A stretch of DNA of 35,629 bases. Source: Bacilli bacterium. GTDB lineage: Bacteria; Bacillota_I; Bacilli_A; RF39; UBA660. Below are positions 7,641 through 16,396 of this stretch, in pieces. The DNA is taken from NCBI GenBank assembly GCA_017476705.1, contig JAFUZI010000011.1, forward strand, positions 1 to 35,629, read 5' to 3'. Made by a program: the position numbers and the translations under genes. Below the pieces are notes generated by a model. That model saw only the letters and a list, made by a program, of their open reading frames with translations, ran no database searches and had not been told where the DNA came from. Positions within the stretch are counted from its first letter, which is position 1. Each line of letters opens with the position of its first letter.

Positions 7641-9192
7641 AAAATTCCATATTCATTAAATCATCATCGTCATCAATATCTGAATAAGAATATTTTTTTG
7701 ATTCTGTTTTTTCTTCTTTTTCTAAGGCTTTTTCTTCTTTTACTTCAGCTTTTACTTCTTCCTTTTCTTCATTTAATTTAATATCAGGCATTGACCAATC
7801 ATCAGTAGTAGGTTGTATTTTTTCTTCAATAGGAGTTGGTTTAACTTCTATTGTTTTTTCTACAACTGGTTCTTGTTTAACTTCTTCATACTTTGGCATT
7901 TCATTAAATGTTGGTTTTGATATATCATCAACTGATTCTTGAGCTATTTTTGTAAATTTTAAAGCAGTTTGTAAGTTATCATCATTTTCCTTAGGATCAT
8001 CATTATCAAGTTCAATTAATTTAAGAACTTCTTCAAAAGTAGTATCGCCATTAACAACTTTCTCTAAACCATCTTGAAGTAGAGTAGTAACATCTGATCT
8101 ATAAACTAAATGTCTTAAGTCTTCTTTTCTCATATTACTACTAATTGCATCTTTAATTTCTTGATTAACAAGTAATACTTCTTGTAAAGCAATACGTCCT
8201 GAATAACCATTTCCGCATTCTTCACATCCCTCAGCTGTATATATTTCATTTACATCTTGATGAAGTACTTTTTTAAATAATTCTTTTTCATATTCATTAG
8301 TAGGTTTTTTCTTTCTACATTTAGGGCAAAGTCTACGAGCTAATTTTTGAGAAATGATTCCAGTCAATGCACTTGAAAGTAGGTATCTTTCAACATCCAT
8401 ATCTAAAAGTCTTTCAATTGTATTAAGTGAGTTGTTTGTATGTATTGTAGATAATACAATGTGTCCTGTAATAGAAGCACGAACTGCAATCTTAGCTGTT
8501 TCTGTATCACGTATTTCTCCAACCATTATAACGTTTGGGTCTTGACGTAAGATAGAACGTAGAGCACTTGCAAATGTAAGACCAATTTCACTATTTGTTT
8601 GAACTTGGTTAACACCTTCAATGTTCATTTCTATAGGGTCTTCAACTGTAATAATATTTACATCTTCTTTATTCATTTTTTGAAGAATAGAGTAAACAGT
8701 AGTTGATTTACCAGAACCAGTAGCACCAGTAACTAAGATAATTCCATTTGGTAAACTAATCATCTTCATAATCTTTTCATAGTTTTTATCACTAAAACCT
8801 AATGCTTCAAGACCACTAGAACTCATTGAATAGTCTAAGATACGAATAACTATCTTTTCACCATTAATAGTAGGTAGACAAGAAACACGAAGATCTAAAG
8901 ATACATCTTGAATATTTTGCTTAATAGCACCATCTTGAGGTAATCTTGATTCAGTAATGTTCATTCCTGCTAATATTTTAACACGAGTTACTAAGTTTTT
9001 CTTTACAGCATTTGGAATTTCAGCATAGTCTTGTAAAGCGCCATCTATACGAATTCTAATTTTCATAAATTCTTCATGTGGATCGAAGTGAATATCACTT
9101 GCACCTTTTTTGCTTGCGTCAACTAGAATATCATTAACTATTTCAACAACAGGCATTTTATCAAAGTCGTATTTTTTTAACATTTTTTTCAT
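7639..9192 (-). CDS. pilB: Type IV pilus assembly ATPase PilB/GspE with acidic C-terminal tail
   Basis: A secretion ATPase powering pilus extension. Residues 1-395 are a compact GspE/PilB core: SDIHFDP, Walker A GATGSGKST (156-164), Asp box TVEDPIE, Walker B IMVGEIRD (222-229), His box HTNNSLNTIERL, and a Cys4 zinc site (C289, C292, C323, C326). The N-terminal MshEN domain of long PilBs is absent. Residues 395-517 are an unusual tail, rich in Glu, Asp, Lys and Pro (by eye 38 acidic against 18 basic) and ending in IDDDDDLMNMEF; it is probably disordered. The start could also be ATG 9183, which has better spacing to AAAGGGG. It is divergent from a prepilin operon across a palindromic promoter region; pilC and pilD are at 26-29 kb. 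Confidence 0.95.
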   Translation of the reverse strand: MKKMLKKYDFDKMPVVEIVNDILVDASKKGASDIHFDPHEEFMKIRIRIDGALQDYAEIPNAVKKNLVTRVKILAGMNITESRLPQDGAIKQNIQDVSLDLRVSCLPTINGEKIVIRILDYSMSSSGLEALGFSDKNYEKIMKMISLPNGIILVTGATGSGKSTTVYSILQKMNKEDVNIITVEDPIEMNIEGVNQVQTNSEIGLTFASALRSILRQDPNVIMVGEIRDTETAKIAVRASITGHIVLSTIHTNNSLNTIERLLDMDVERYLLSSALTGIISQKLARRLCPKCRKKKPTNEYEKELFKKVLHQDVNEIYTAEGCEECGNGYSGRIALQEVLLVNQEIKDAISSNMRKEDLRHLVYRSDVTTLLQDGLEKVVNGDTTFEEVLKLIELDNDDPKENDDNLQTALKFTKIAQESVDDISKPTFNEMPKYEEVKQEPVVEKTIEVKPTPIEEKIQPTTDDWSMPDIKLNEEKEEVKAEVKEEKALEKEEKTESKKYSYSDIDDDDDLMNMEF

Positions 9193-9215
9193 CCCCTTTA
9201 GTCATTTTTTTATTT

Positions 9216-9244
9216 TTGACTAGCATTTATTCTAAAAGTATTAT
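9216..9244 (+). promoter_or_regulatory. Promoter of the prepilin operon
   Basis: TTGACT (9216-9221), 17-nt spacer, TATTAT (9239-9244), then AAAAGGAG and ATG 9286. The -10 is in the centre of a large palindrome (9226-9263). Confidence 0.75.
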
Positions 9245-9263
9245 ATAATAAATTTAGAATAAA
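9226..9263. promoter_or_regulatory. 38-bp palindrome over the divergent pilB/prepilin promoters
   Basis: Perfect 11-bp arms TTTATTCTAAA (9226-9236) and TTTAGAATAAA (9253-9263) flank the symmetrical core TATTATATAATA (9239-9250). Only the two positions next to the core on each side break symmetry. The core supplies a -10-like TATTAT to both strands. It may be an operator for a dimeric regulator or a truly bidirectional promoter. Confidence 0.6.
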
Positions 9264-9285
9264 GACAATAAAAAGGAGTTACTTT

Positions 9286-10296
9286 ATGAAAAAAAATTCT
9301 GGCTTTATGCTTTTTGAAACACTAATAGTATCTACTTTAGTATTAGGAACACTTGTTTTTTTGTATGTTCAACTTACAAATATAAAGAAATCTTATAATG
9401 TAAGTTTTAAATATAATACAATAGAAGGTTTATATCATGCTAATAATATTGCTAAATATTTAGAAAAAGTTGGTTATCAAGAAATGATTACTAATTTAGC
9501 AGATAATACATATCTTGATATAACAAATTGTGCTTATGCAACAACACTATGTTCATCATTAGTCACACAAGAGAATATTAAAACAATGTTGTTTGTAAAC
9601 AAAGATATATCAACATTAAAAGAAAACATTTCAAATATAGCGGTAAGTAAAAAATTTAAGCGTTTTATTAAAACACTTCCAAATTACAAAAAAAAGTATC
9701 AATATAGATTAATAGTTGAATTTAATGATGATACATATGCATCAGTTGGAATAGGTAAAGATATATCTGAACTTAACGCTTATACATTATTTAATTTAGT
9801 TTCAAATAGTGGCTTTGAAAATGGATTAAATAGTTGGAATACAACAAATACTAATCAAGTAAGCATCAATCAGACATTTAAAAAAAGTGGTAATAATTCA
9901 TTAAAATTTATAACATCAGACAATCAAGAAAAAACCGTTAATAAAACAATTCAATTAGTAGCAAATCACATATATTATGCTGATTTATATATATATTTAA
10001 ATAAAGCTGAAAATGGAAATATAAATTTACATATGAATGATAATAATTATATAAATACATCATTCAGTACATTAAAAGCAAAAAAATGGAATAATGTTAG
10101 TTCTTTATTTACAGTTGAAACATCAGGTACTTATACATTTGATATTATAAATTCAACTGGTGCCAATACTATATATGTTGATAATATATTATTAATTGAT
10201 TTAACAAAAATATTTGGTGCTGGATCTGAGCCTGATTTTGACTGGTGTAGTTCTAATATTAAATATTTTAATACTACATCAACTATTTATAAATGA
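9286..10296 (+). CDS. Type IV prepilin with C-terminal carbohydrate-binding-like domain
   Basis: Class III signal MKKNSG, then FMLFETLIVSTLVLG; cleavage is expected after Gly6, with Glu5 in the mature chain. Residues 1-165 are the pilin part and are paralogous to the next gene (shared FKYNTIEGLY). Residues about 170-305 form a jelly-roll-like module: VSNSGFENGLNSW, then SGNNSLKF, alternating strands, and YVDNILLIDLT. This is the layout of CBM4/9-like or galactose-binding-like domains. It closes with IDLTKIFGAGSEPDFDWC (304-321), a signature I associate with surface and phage-tail adhesive domains. Probably a tip or minor pilin that binds glycans. It is the first gene of a three-prepilin operon. 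Confidence 0.85.
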   Translation: MKKNSGFMLFETLIVSTLVLGTLVFLYVQLTNIKKSYNVSFKYNTIEGLYHANNIAKYLEKVGYQEMITNLADNTYLDITNCAYATTLCSSLVTQENIKTMLFVNKDISTLKENISNIAVSKKFKRFIKTLPNYKKKYQYRLIVEFNDDTYASVGIGKDISELNAYTLFNLVSNSGFENGLNSWNTTNTNQVSINQTFKKSGNNSLKFITSDNQEKTVNKTIQLVANHIYYADLYIYLNKAENGNINLHMNDNNYINTSFSTLKAKKWNNVSSLFTVETSGTYTFDIINSTGANTIYVDNILLIDLTKIFGAGSEPDFDWCSSNIKYFNTTSTIYK

Positions 10297-10306
10297 GGTG
10301 AAATTA

Positions 10307-10819
10307 GTGAAAAATAAAGGTTTTATGCTAATTGAGACGTTAATTGCATCAACAATCATTTTGGGCGCATTAGTTTTTCTATTTATACAATTTGCTAATG
10401 TTAAAAGATCTTATGATAATAGTTTTAAATATAATACAATAGAAGGTTTATATAATGGTAAGGTAATTAGTAATTTTTTAGAAAATAGTGGAACAAGTGA
10501 TCTTGATAATTATTTAAATAATTCTACCAAAGGTTATGTTTTACTAAATGGTAATTGCACAATTGGTTCATGGAATATATCAGAAACAGAATTATGTGAA
10601 ATTATAATTAGTGAAATAGATGCTAATCATATTATATATGTTGGTAATAATATAAATAATTTACAAAATGATTTAAAAAATAATGATTATGATCAAAATA
10701 TATTTAACAATAGTTTTAAAAAGTTTATTATAAACTTAGATAGTATAGAAATTAATCAAAGAAAAAGAGTTATTATTGAATATAAAAATAATACATATGC
10801 TGCCTTGGCAGTTAATTAA
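10307..10819 (+). CDS. Type IV prepilin-like protein (paralogue of the preceding gene)
   Basis: The start is GTG 10307, 10 nt after the previous stop and behind GAGGTGA. The frame extends further upstream, but only this start puts the leader VKNKG directly before FMLIETLIAST. Cleavage is expected after Gly5, with Glu5 in the mature protein. The 170-residue protein aligns along its length with the pilin half of the previous protein, including SFKYNTIEGLY and a final 'EYKNNTYAA' against 'EFNDDTYAS'. It lacks the binding module. Two cysteines (NCTIGSW and ELCEI) may form a loop. Probably a minor pilin. Confidence 0.83.
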   Translation: MKNKGFMLIETLIASTIILGALVFLFIQFANVKRSYDNSFKYNTIEGLYNGKVISNFLENSGTSDLDNYLNNSTKGYVLLNGNCTIGSWNISETELCEIIISEIDANHIIYVGNNINNLQNDLKNNDYDQNIFNNSFKKFIINLDSIEINQRKRVIIEYKNNTYAALAVN

Positions 10820-10830
10820 TAGGAGGACAT

Positions 10831-12024
10831 ATGAAGAATAATAAAGGCTTTACGCTTATAGAAGTTGCAGTTTCGTTTATACTTGTATCAACAATTTCAA
10901 TTGTATTATTACAGTTAGTCTTATCTCTTAAAGAGGTTTATTTAAGTGGTGATGTCAAAACAACACTATTAAATAAACAAGGAATAATGACAAAATATAT
11001 ATACGATGATTTAAATAATAAAGATTTAAGAAGCCTATCAACATGTGGTTTATCATGTATAACATTTACATATAGTGATGGAACAGTTAAAAATTTACTT
11101 GTTGATCCAGGTAATAAGACAATAAAATATGGGGATTATATTCTTCAAATAGATAATTCTAGTTATTTTGGAAAGCTAAATGTTGATATAGATGAAACAT
11201 CAACAGCGCTTACTTCAAAAGATGATTCTTTAATTAAAATAACTATTCCTGTAATTTCAAAATTACTTAACAATGAAGACTTTGGGTTTCACATTATAAA
11301 AACATATAATAGAGCAGATACAACAATTAATTTAAATAGCACTTTAGAAAATACAATTGTTACAATTAGTGGTGTTGATACAAATCTTACAGCAATTGAT
11401 GATACTAATAACAAAGTTAGAGGATTATTTGTTAAATTATTCCGACAAACAAAAAACAATTTTTTTGGTAATGATTTCAATAATTTTATAAAAAATACAA
11501 ATGCAAATACATTTTCATCATTAGTATCACTTCCTGCATTTAAAATGACAATGGGCAAAGATGACATAATTCAAGATTTATCAATTAGTTCTTTATCAGA
11601 AAAAGAAAAAAGACAAATCATTCAATCATATCAAAATGGATATTATTCATTATTATTAAATTATAATGATACAAACCTTTCAAGCAGCAATTATTATTGG
11701 TGGTATCAAACTAATAATATAGCTAGTAAAGAAGCATTAAAGGGCTTTTATGTTGGCTTTGAAAATGGTTTAGCGCCTAATGGACTTACATTTAACAAAA
11801 CCGGTAATTACTGGTCAAATATAGTAGGTCAAACAACTAATATAGGTGTTAAAGAAGGAAATATATTTGATCAAAACGGAAGCATTGCTAATTCTGTTGA
11901 TTTATATGTTGAGGCAAGAGAATATATATGTAAATATAGTTTAAGTAATGTAACATATAATGGTACAAATATAAAAGACTTAGTTTTATCTGATGGAGAT
12001 AAAATATGTCCATCAGCTGCATAG
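10831..12024 (+). CDS. Type IV prepilin-like protein, large
   Basis: Begins MKNNKG, then FTLIEVAVSFILVST, a canonical prepilin signal with cleavage after Gly6; an AGGAGG ribosome site lies just upstream. The hydrophobic helix runs to about residue 30. The remaining ~365 residues are extracytoplasmic, Asn/Ser/Thr-rich and not recognised. Size and position (third of a pilin operon) recall minor pilins such as PilW/ComGF-like or tip subunits. Cysteines near residues 69-73 (STCGLSC) and near the C-terminus (EYICKY, DKICPS) suggest disulfides. The gene ends at a terminator shared with convergent ylbJ. Confidence 0.82.
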   Translation: MKNNKGFTLIEVAVSFILVSTISIVLLQLVLSLKEVYLSGDVKTTLLNKQGIMTKYIYDDLNNKDLRSLSTCGLSCITFTYSDGTVKNLLVDPGNKTIKYGDYILQIDNSSYFGKLNVDIDETSTALTSKDDSLIKITIPVISKLLNNEDFGFHIIKTYNRADTTINLNSTLENTIVTISGVDTNLTAIDDTNNKVRGLFVKLFRQTKNNFFGNDFNNFIKNTNANTFSSLVSLPAFKMTMGKDDIIQDLSISSLSEKEKRQIIQSYQNGYYSLLLNYNDTNLSSSNYYWWYQTNNIASKEALKGFYVGFENGLAPNGLTFNKTGNYWSNIVGQTTNIGVKEGNIFDQNGSIANSVDLYVEAREYICKYSLSNVTYNGTNIKDLVLSDGDKICPSAA

Positions 12025-12050
12025 AAAAGCATAAAAGCTTTTCTTTTTTT
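12024..12050. terminator. Terminator between the prepilin operon and ylbJ
   Basis: Stem GAAAAGC (12024-12030) with GCTTTTC (12037-12043), 6-nt loop, T-run on +. The - strand side has a shorter T-run, so it is strongest for the prepilins. Confidence 0.8.
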
Positions 12051-12960
12051 ATATAATAAGATATATTATAAAACCAGTTATAAATGAATGAATAATTCTT
12101 GCAAGGAAAAAAGGCTTATATAAAATGTTAGTATTAGCTATAATACTTAATATTTGAGCATGTACACTAAGTCCGCCAAAAGAAATAAACATTCCTATTA
12201 AAACTGTTTTAAATTTATAATCAATATTTAATAAACTTGTATATTTAATACCTTGCGTAAATTCCATAATACCTGACATCAAACAATTATTTAATTGATT
12301 TAAATTCAATATACTTGATAAAATGCATGATATGATTAAAAAAAATGTCATTGTGCCATATATTAAAAGCAATGTATCAATAGTTCCTTTAACACTATTT
12401 GATAAGGCCTCACCAAATAATAATTTAGACTTTTTATCAAGATTACAATTTGCTTTTTCTATATAACAATTCCTAAATAATAATCCAATTAGTACATTTC
12501 CTAAAAAATGCGCAAATAAAATTGTATATGCTGCTTTTTTACTTATAAGTAGCGAAACATTTCCAATAATAAATAAAGGATTTGAAAAATGAGTGAATGT
12601 AAGTATTTTAGTGGCACTAGTTGAGCTAATTAAGTTTTTAGTTAATAAATCTTTAGTATATTTAGCATTGCTAGGAAATCCAGTTAAAAAGCTCATAAAA
12701 AAAACAAATGAAGCAGCACCATCAATATTAAATACTTTTTTCATAATAGGATTAAACAATTTAGAAATTATATCGACAAATCCATAATTTACAAGAATAT
12801 TTGATATAACTAAAAAAGGAAATAAATTTGGAACTATATTATCTATAAATATTTTATAAGAAAAAAAGATAATTTCATGTATTTTAGATATATTAATAAA
12901 TATTTGTAATAGAATAAATAAAAGAAAAGATATTATAAGAATATTTTTAAAATTTTTCAT
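12049..12960 (-). CDS. ylbJ: YlbJ/SpoVV-like sporulation membrane protein (nucleoside-recognition Gate domain)
   Basis: A 303-residue polytopic membrane protein with about eight hydrophobic segments. Conserved text includes IVPNLFPFLVISNIL, SFLTGFPSNAKYTKDLL and THFSNPLFIIGNV, the pattern of YlbJ. In Bacillus YlbJ (SpoVV) is needed to move dipicolinic acid across the outer forespore membrane. It is divergent from ylbL (59-nt gap); ylbJ and ylbL are also close neighbours in Bacillus, which supports both calls. A related family member (SpoVMP/SpmA-type Gate protein) is the main alternative. Confidence 0.85.
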   Translation of the reverse strand: MKNFKNILIISFLLFILLQIFINISKIHEIIFFSYKIFIDNIVPNLFPFLVISNILVNYGFVDIISKLFNPIMKKVFNIDGAASFVFFMSFLTGFPSNAKYTKDLLTKNLISSTSATKILTFTHFSNPLFIIGNVSLLISKKAAYTILFAHFLGNVLIGLLFRNCYIEKANCNLDKKSKLLFGEALSNSVKGTIDTLLLIYGTMTFFLIISCILSSILNLNQLNNCLMSGIMEFTQGIKYTSLLNIDYKFKTVLIGMFISFGGLSVHAQILSIIANTNILYKPFFLARIIHSFITGFIIYLII

Positions 12961-13019
12961 ATGTTTCTCCTAAAATATACTTTTTATATTATAATTATAT
13001 TAGAAGGTGATATCTAAAT

Positions 13020-13994
13020 ATGTTAATAAATTTTTTAAAAATGACAAAAAGGAAAATAATATTTATAGTATTTATTATCTTATTAGTTCTTATTAATATA
13101 GAACTTCCTTATACAATAAATACCCCTGGAGGTGTTATTGATATAAATGATAGGGTAAATGTTAAAAATGCTGGTAATATTGGGAGTTTAAATATGACAT
13201 ATGTCAGAAGTATTAAAGCAACTCCATTAACGCTTAGTATTGCCGTTATTAATCCATATTGGGATATTATTAAAAAAGAAGAATATAAAACAAATAATGA
13301 TGCAGAAATAAGCGATTTAATAAATCTAAATGCATCTGAATCTAATGCATTAATTACAGCATTTAAATATTCAAATAAAAAGTTAGAAGTTAAAAAACAA
13401 AAAACATTTGTAGTATACATATTAGAAAATGCCCAAACAGATTTAAAAATTGGTGATGAAATAGAGGCTATAGATAATAAAAAAATATATAAAAAAGAAG
13501 AAATAAAAAATTATATACAAAGTAAACAAAATGGTGACATAGTATACTTAGATGTAATAAATAATGGGATTAAATATAAAAGATATGCTAAAATTTTCAA
13601 AATGAATAATGAACTATTAATTGGTTTAATATTTTCAAATGTATATGATTTAAAAACTAACCCAGAAGTATTAATTAAATTTAAAGATAATGAAAAAGGC
13701 CCATCTGGAGGGCTTATGCTTGCACTTGCAATTTATAGTAAAATAATGAACACTAATTTAACTAATAATTTAAAAATAGCTGGTACAGGAACTATTGATG
13801 AAGATGGAAACGTAGGTGAAATAGGTGGCATTAAATATAAATTAAAAGGAGCTGTAGATAATAAAATGGATATATTCTTATGCCCAGTTAATAATTATGA
13901 AGAAGCTATAAAAGAAAAAGAAAAACATAATTATAAAATAAAAATATATAAAGTATCTACTTTTAAAGAGGCAATTAACTATATAAAAAACTAG
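13020..13994 (+). CDS. ylbL: YlbL-like membrane-anchored PDZ/Lon-type serine protease
   Basis: A 324-residue protein with an N-terminal membrane anchor (about 11-28), a PDZ-like region (about 125-195; VYILENAQTDLKIGDEI) and a C-terminal Lon (S16) protease domain. The Ser-Lys dyad is visible as Ser229 in KGPSGG and Lys272 in EIGGIKYK. The family (YlbL/SepM) cleaves extracytoplasmic peptides or membrane-associated substrates; SepM matures a competence pheromone in streptococci. The substrate here is unknown. The gene is divergent from ylbJ. Its stop codon lies in the terminator stem. Confidence 0.9.
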   Translation: MLINFLKMTKRKIIFIVFIILLVLINIELPYTINTPGGVIDINDRVNVKNAGNIGSLNMTYVRSIKATPLTLSIAVINPYWDIIKKEEYKTNNDAEISDLINLNASESNALITAFKYSNKKLEVKKQKTFVVYILENAQTDLKIGDEIEAIDNKKIYKKEEIKNYIQSKQNGDIVYLDVINNGIKYKRYAKIFKMNNELLIGLIFSNVYDLKTNPEVLIKFKDNEKGPSGGLMLALAIYSKIMNTNLTNNLKIAGTGTIDEDGNVGEIGGIKYKLKGAVDNKMDIFLCPVNNYEEAIKEKEKHNYKIKIYKVSTFKEAINYIKN

Positions 13995-14012
13995 AATTTT
14001 AATTCTAGTTTT
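13987..14012. terminator. Terminator between ylbL and the transglutaminase-like gene
   Basis: Eleven-bp stem AAAACTAGAAT (13987-13997) with ATTCTAGTTTT (14002-14012). The ylbL stop TAG (13992-13994) is inside the left arm, and the convergent gene's stop (14011-14013) touches the right arm. It serves both strands. Confidence 0.82.
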
Positions 14013-14946
14013 ATTTTGTAAGTTCACTAAATACATTTAAATCATAACTATGTTGGTTATCAGCTTTATTTGAAAGTTCCTCACTAGTTAATAAATAATA
14101 ATTATATGTTAATGTATTAGGCCCATTAATTACAACAGGATCATCCCAAGTTAAATCTAAATGTAGCCATTTTCCATTTAAATAAACCGCATTCCAGATA
14201 TGATTTTTACTAGATACTTTAATATTAGGCAATCCCATTTTATCTAAGAATAAAGCCATTGTATCTGTATAACCACCACATATTGCTTTTCCTGTAAAAA
14301 GAGGGCCAAATGCTGTATTAGAAGAATGAATTTCATTGCTTTCAATATTGTTTTTTATCTCATTAGCACGTTCTTCATCATAGACAGTATGATTTATAAT
14401 ATAATCATGCACGGCTTTAATTTTATCTAAATCACTCATCTTATCATTAATTATCTCGTTATATACTAAATCAATTTTCTCATTTATCTTTTTTATTTCA
14501 TCATCATTATATATTTTATTTATACTAACGTTTATTCTTCCAAAATTATTTACATTTATGTAAATCTTATTATAACTATTATATGTTGATACAAAATTAT
14601 TTATATATGATAAAACTGTTTCACTAGCTGCAATATCATTTACATCTTCAATACAACTTTCATATTCAACAGCACAATAGAAAGTCAATTCATCGTATCC
14701 TTTATTTAAAGCTGTATAAAAAAGGTTTAATATGTCTTGTTTATTTTTTGGATGATAATTATCAGTTAATTGAACATAACCATAATCATTTTGTTTAAAA
14801 TAAACATTTTCTATTTTATCTAAAACTTCACCCCTATATACAATATTTATCATTACATATTGCATTATTTGATTAGAATAGTTAAATAAGCAATATATTA
14901 TTGTTATTAAAAATATACTTATTATAAAATCTTTAATTATCTTCAT
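14011..14946 (-). CDS. Membrane-anchored transglutaminase-like (cysteine protease fold) protein
   Basis: A 311-residue protein with one N-terminal membrane segment (about 7-25) and an extracytoplasmic transglutaminase-like domain. The triad is visible as Cys223 in GKAICGGYTD, His249 in SSKNHIWNAV and Asp264 in LHLDLTWDDP. In bacteria this fold is usually a peptidase or amidase acting on wall-associated proteins rather than a crosslinker. Residues 40-210 have no recognised family. It has its own promoter: TGCTATAAT, 7 nt, GGTGAT, 3 nt, ATG 14946. The substrate is unknown. Confidence 0.8.
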   Translation of the reverse strand: MKIIKDFIISIFLITIIYCLFNYSNQIMQYVMINIVYRGEVLDKIENVYFKQNDYGYVQLTDNYHPKNKQDILNLFYTALNKGYDELTFYCAVEYESCIEDVNDIAASETVLSYINNFVSTYNSYNKIYINVNNFGRINVSINKIYNDDEIKKINEKIDLVYNEIINDKMSDLDKIKAVHDYIINHTVYDEERANEIKNNIESNEIHSSNTAFGPLFTGKAICGGYTDTMALFLDKMGLPNIKVSSKNHIWNAVYLNGKWLHLDLTWDDPVVINGPNTLTYNYYLLTSEELSNKADNQHSYDLNVFSELTK

Positions 14947-14949
14947 AGA

Positions 14950-14968
14950 ATCACCTAGAATAATTATA
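14950..14968 (-). promoter_or_regulatory. Fused promoter/ribosome-site block (7-nt variant)
   Basis: On the - strand: TATAAT (14968-14963) with TGC before it, 7 nt, GGTGAT (14955-14950), 3 nt, ATG 14946. Confidence 0.65.
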
Positions 14969-14980
14969 GCATTAATGCTA

Positions 14981-15005
14981 AAAAAAAAGAAGTAAAAATT
15001 ACTTC
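14981..15005 (-). terminator. Terminator of rpsT
   Basis: Stem GAAGTAA / TTACTTC (14989-15005) followed on the - strand by eight or more T. The rpsT stop (14999-15001) is within the hairpin. Confidence 0.82.
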
Positions 15006-15265
15006 ATTGCATTAACTTTAAGAGTTAATCTTGATTTGTTACGAGCTACATAATTATCTTTAACAACACCAGCTGCTGCAGCCTTATCTAATCTTTTAAT
15101 AGTAACTTTAAGATTTTCTAAAGCTTTATCTTTGTCTTTTGCTAGAATAGCTCTTTCTGTATTTTTAATAGCAGTTTTAACACTTGCTTTATATGTGTTA
15201 TTATTATTTATTCTTCTTTTTTCAGATGTTTTTACGGCTTTTTTAGCATTTTTCATATTTGGCAT
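14999..15265 (-). CDS. rpsT: 30S ribosomal protein S20
   Basis: An 88-residue basic protein starting MPNMKNAKKAVKTSEKRR, the S20 signature, with helical repeats through RAILAKDKDKAL and KNKSRLTLKVNAMK. S20 binds 16S rRNA early in small-subunit assembly. ATG 15265 has GGAGGTGA 6 nt upstream. An upstream TTG at 15280 overlaps that ribosome site and is rejected as the start. In Bacillus rpsT is between holA and gpr; here it is divergent from gpr (111-nt gap), so the local order is rearranged. Confidence 0.96.
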   Translation of the reverse strand: MPNMKNAKKAVKTSEKRRINNNNTYKASVKTAIKNTERAILAKDKDKALENLKVTIKRLDKAAAAGVVKDNYVARNKSRLTLKVNAMK

Positions 15266-15376
15266 AATTCTCACCTCCAAGTCATAAGTCTTCTATATTT
15301 TAGCAAATAAATATAAAAAAATCAAGATAAAATAATAAATTTATCATATGTGTTTAAAATAATAATGGGTGAAATT

Positions 15377-16393
15377 ATGAAACATAGCGTAGATTTAAAA
15401 AAATATAATTTAAGAACCGATTTAATAATTGATAAAGATGATAATTTTAAAAATGATTTTAGTGAAGAAGTTGAAGGAATTAAAGTTTTAAATGTTGAAT
15501 TAAATGATAGTGATGCATTAAAATTAAATAAAAAAATAGGTCGATATATTACAATAGAATTTAGCGATGTAACTGATAAGGATAATAGAGCTAACTTAGA
15601 ATTAACGCTTACAAAACATTTAAAAGAAATAATTAGTAGCACAACTAAAAAAAATGAAAATTGTTTAATTATTGGACTAGGTAATAAGGAGTCAACACCT
15701 GACTCTTTAGGACCTAAAGTAATTGAAAATATTACAATTACAAGGCACTTATATTTATTAAATATGCTAGATCCTGAATATAGAATTATATCAGCATTTA
15801 TTCCAGGTGTTAGTGGAACAACAGGAATAGAGACAAAAGACTTAATTAAAAATGCAATAGATAGCGTTAAACCTGACTTTATTATAGTAATTGATGCATT
15901 AGCATCATCTTCAATTGATAGAGTTAATAAGACAATTCAAATTACAAACACAGGAATATCACCTGGAAGTGGAGTAGGAAATAGTAGAAAAGAATTAAGC
16001 TTTGATACACTTGGTATTCCAGTTATAGCACTAGGTATTCCAACCGTTGTTGATCTTCCAACCATTGTCTCAGATACAATTAAATACATGCACAAAAATT
16101 ACGCCTTTAACAAAGAATTTATAAATAATCCAATAAATAAATTAGTAAGTCCAACAAAAATCAATTATTTAAAAAATAAAATTGATATAAAAGATGAAGA
16201 TAAATCACAACTACTAGGTCTTGTTGGAACACTTTCAGAATATGAGATTAAAGAACTTATCAAAGAAGTATTAACACCTATTGGATATAATATGATGATA
16301 ACTCCAAAAGAAATAGACTTTGATATTAAATGCTTAAGTAGTGTTATATCAAATAGTATTAATGAAGCATTAAAAAAAACTAACAATTGTTAG
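15377..16393 (+). CDS. gpr: Germination protease GPR
   Basis: A 338-residue spore protease that degrades small acid-soluble spore proteins at germination. Conserved text includes LKKYNLRTDLIID (N-terminal propeptide region), GLGNKESTPDSLGPKV, PGVSGTTGIET, IDALAS and TGISPGSGVGNSRKELS. The ATG at 15377 sits behind GGGTGAA and begins the familiar MKHSVDLKKY; the frame extends a few codons further upstream without support. Synthesis as a zymogen is known for the family. It overlaps, end to end, the terminator of the 32-codon gene on the other strand. Confidence 0.95.
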   Translation: MKHSVDLKKYNLRTDLIIDKDDNFKNDFSEEVEGIKVLNVELNDSDALKLNKKIGRYITIEFSDVTDKDNRANLELTLTKHLKEIISSTTKKNENCLIIGLGNKESTPDSLGPKVIENITITRHLYLLNMLDPEYRIISAFIPGVSGTTGIETKDLIKNAIDSVKPDFIIVIDALASSSIDRVNKTIQITNTGISPGSGVGNSRKELSFDTLGIPVIALGIPTVVDLPTIVSDTIKYMHKNYAFNKEFINNPINKLVSPTKINYLKNKIDIKDEDKSQLLGLVGTLSEYEIKELIKEVLTPIGYNMMITPKEIDFDIKCLSSVISNSINEALKKTNNC

Positions 16394-16396
16394 TTT
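16377..16396. terminator. Palindromic terminator shared by gpr and the 32-codon gene
   Basis: A perfect 20-nt palindrome: AAACTAAC, AATT, GTTAGTTT. It contains the gpr stop (16391-16393) and touches the opposite stop (16395-16397). On the - strand it is followed by a long T-run, so it is a strong terminator for the small gene; on + the T-run is poor. Confidence 0.8.

Noticed and set aside
10214..10306. Longer N-terminus for the second prepilin
   Set aside because: It would overlap the previous gene and put 31 residues before the prepilin leader. GTG 10307 has a ribosome site and a correct leader.
15266..15280. TTG start giving S20 five more residues
   Set aside because: These codons are the ribosome site (GGAGGTGA) itself; MPNMKNAKKA is the normal S20 start.
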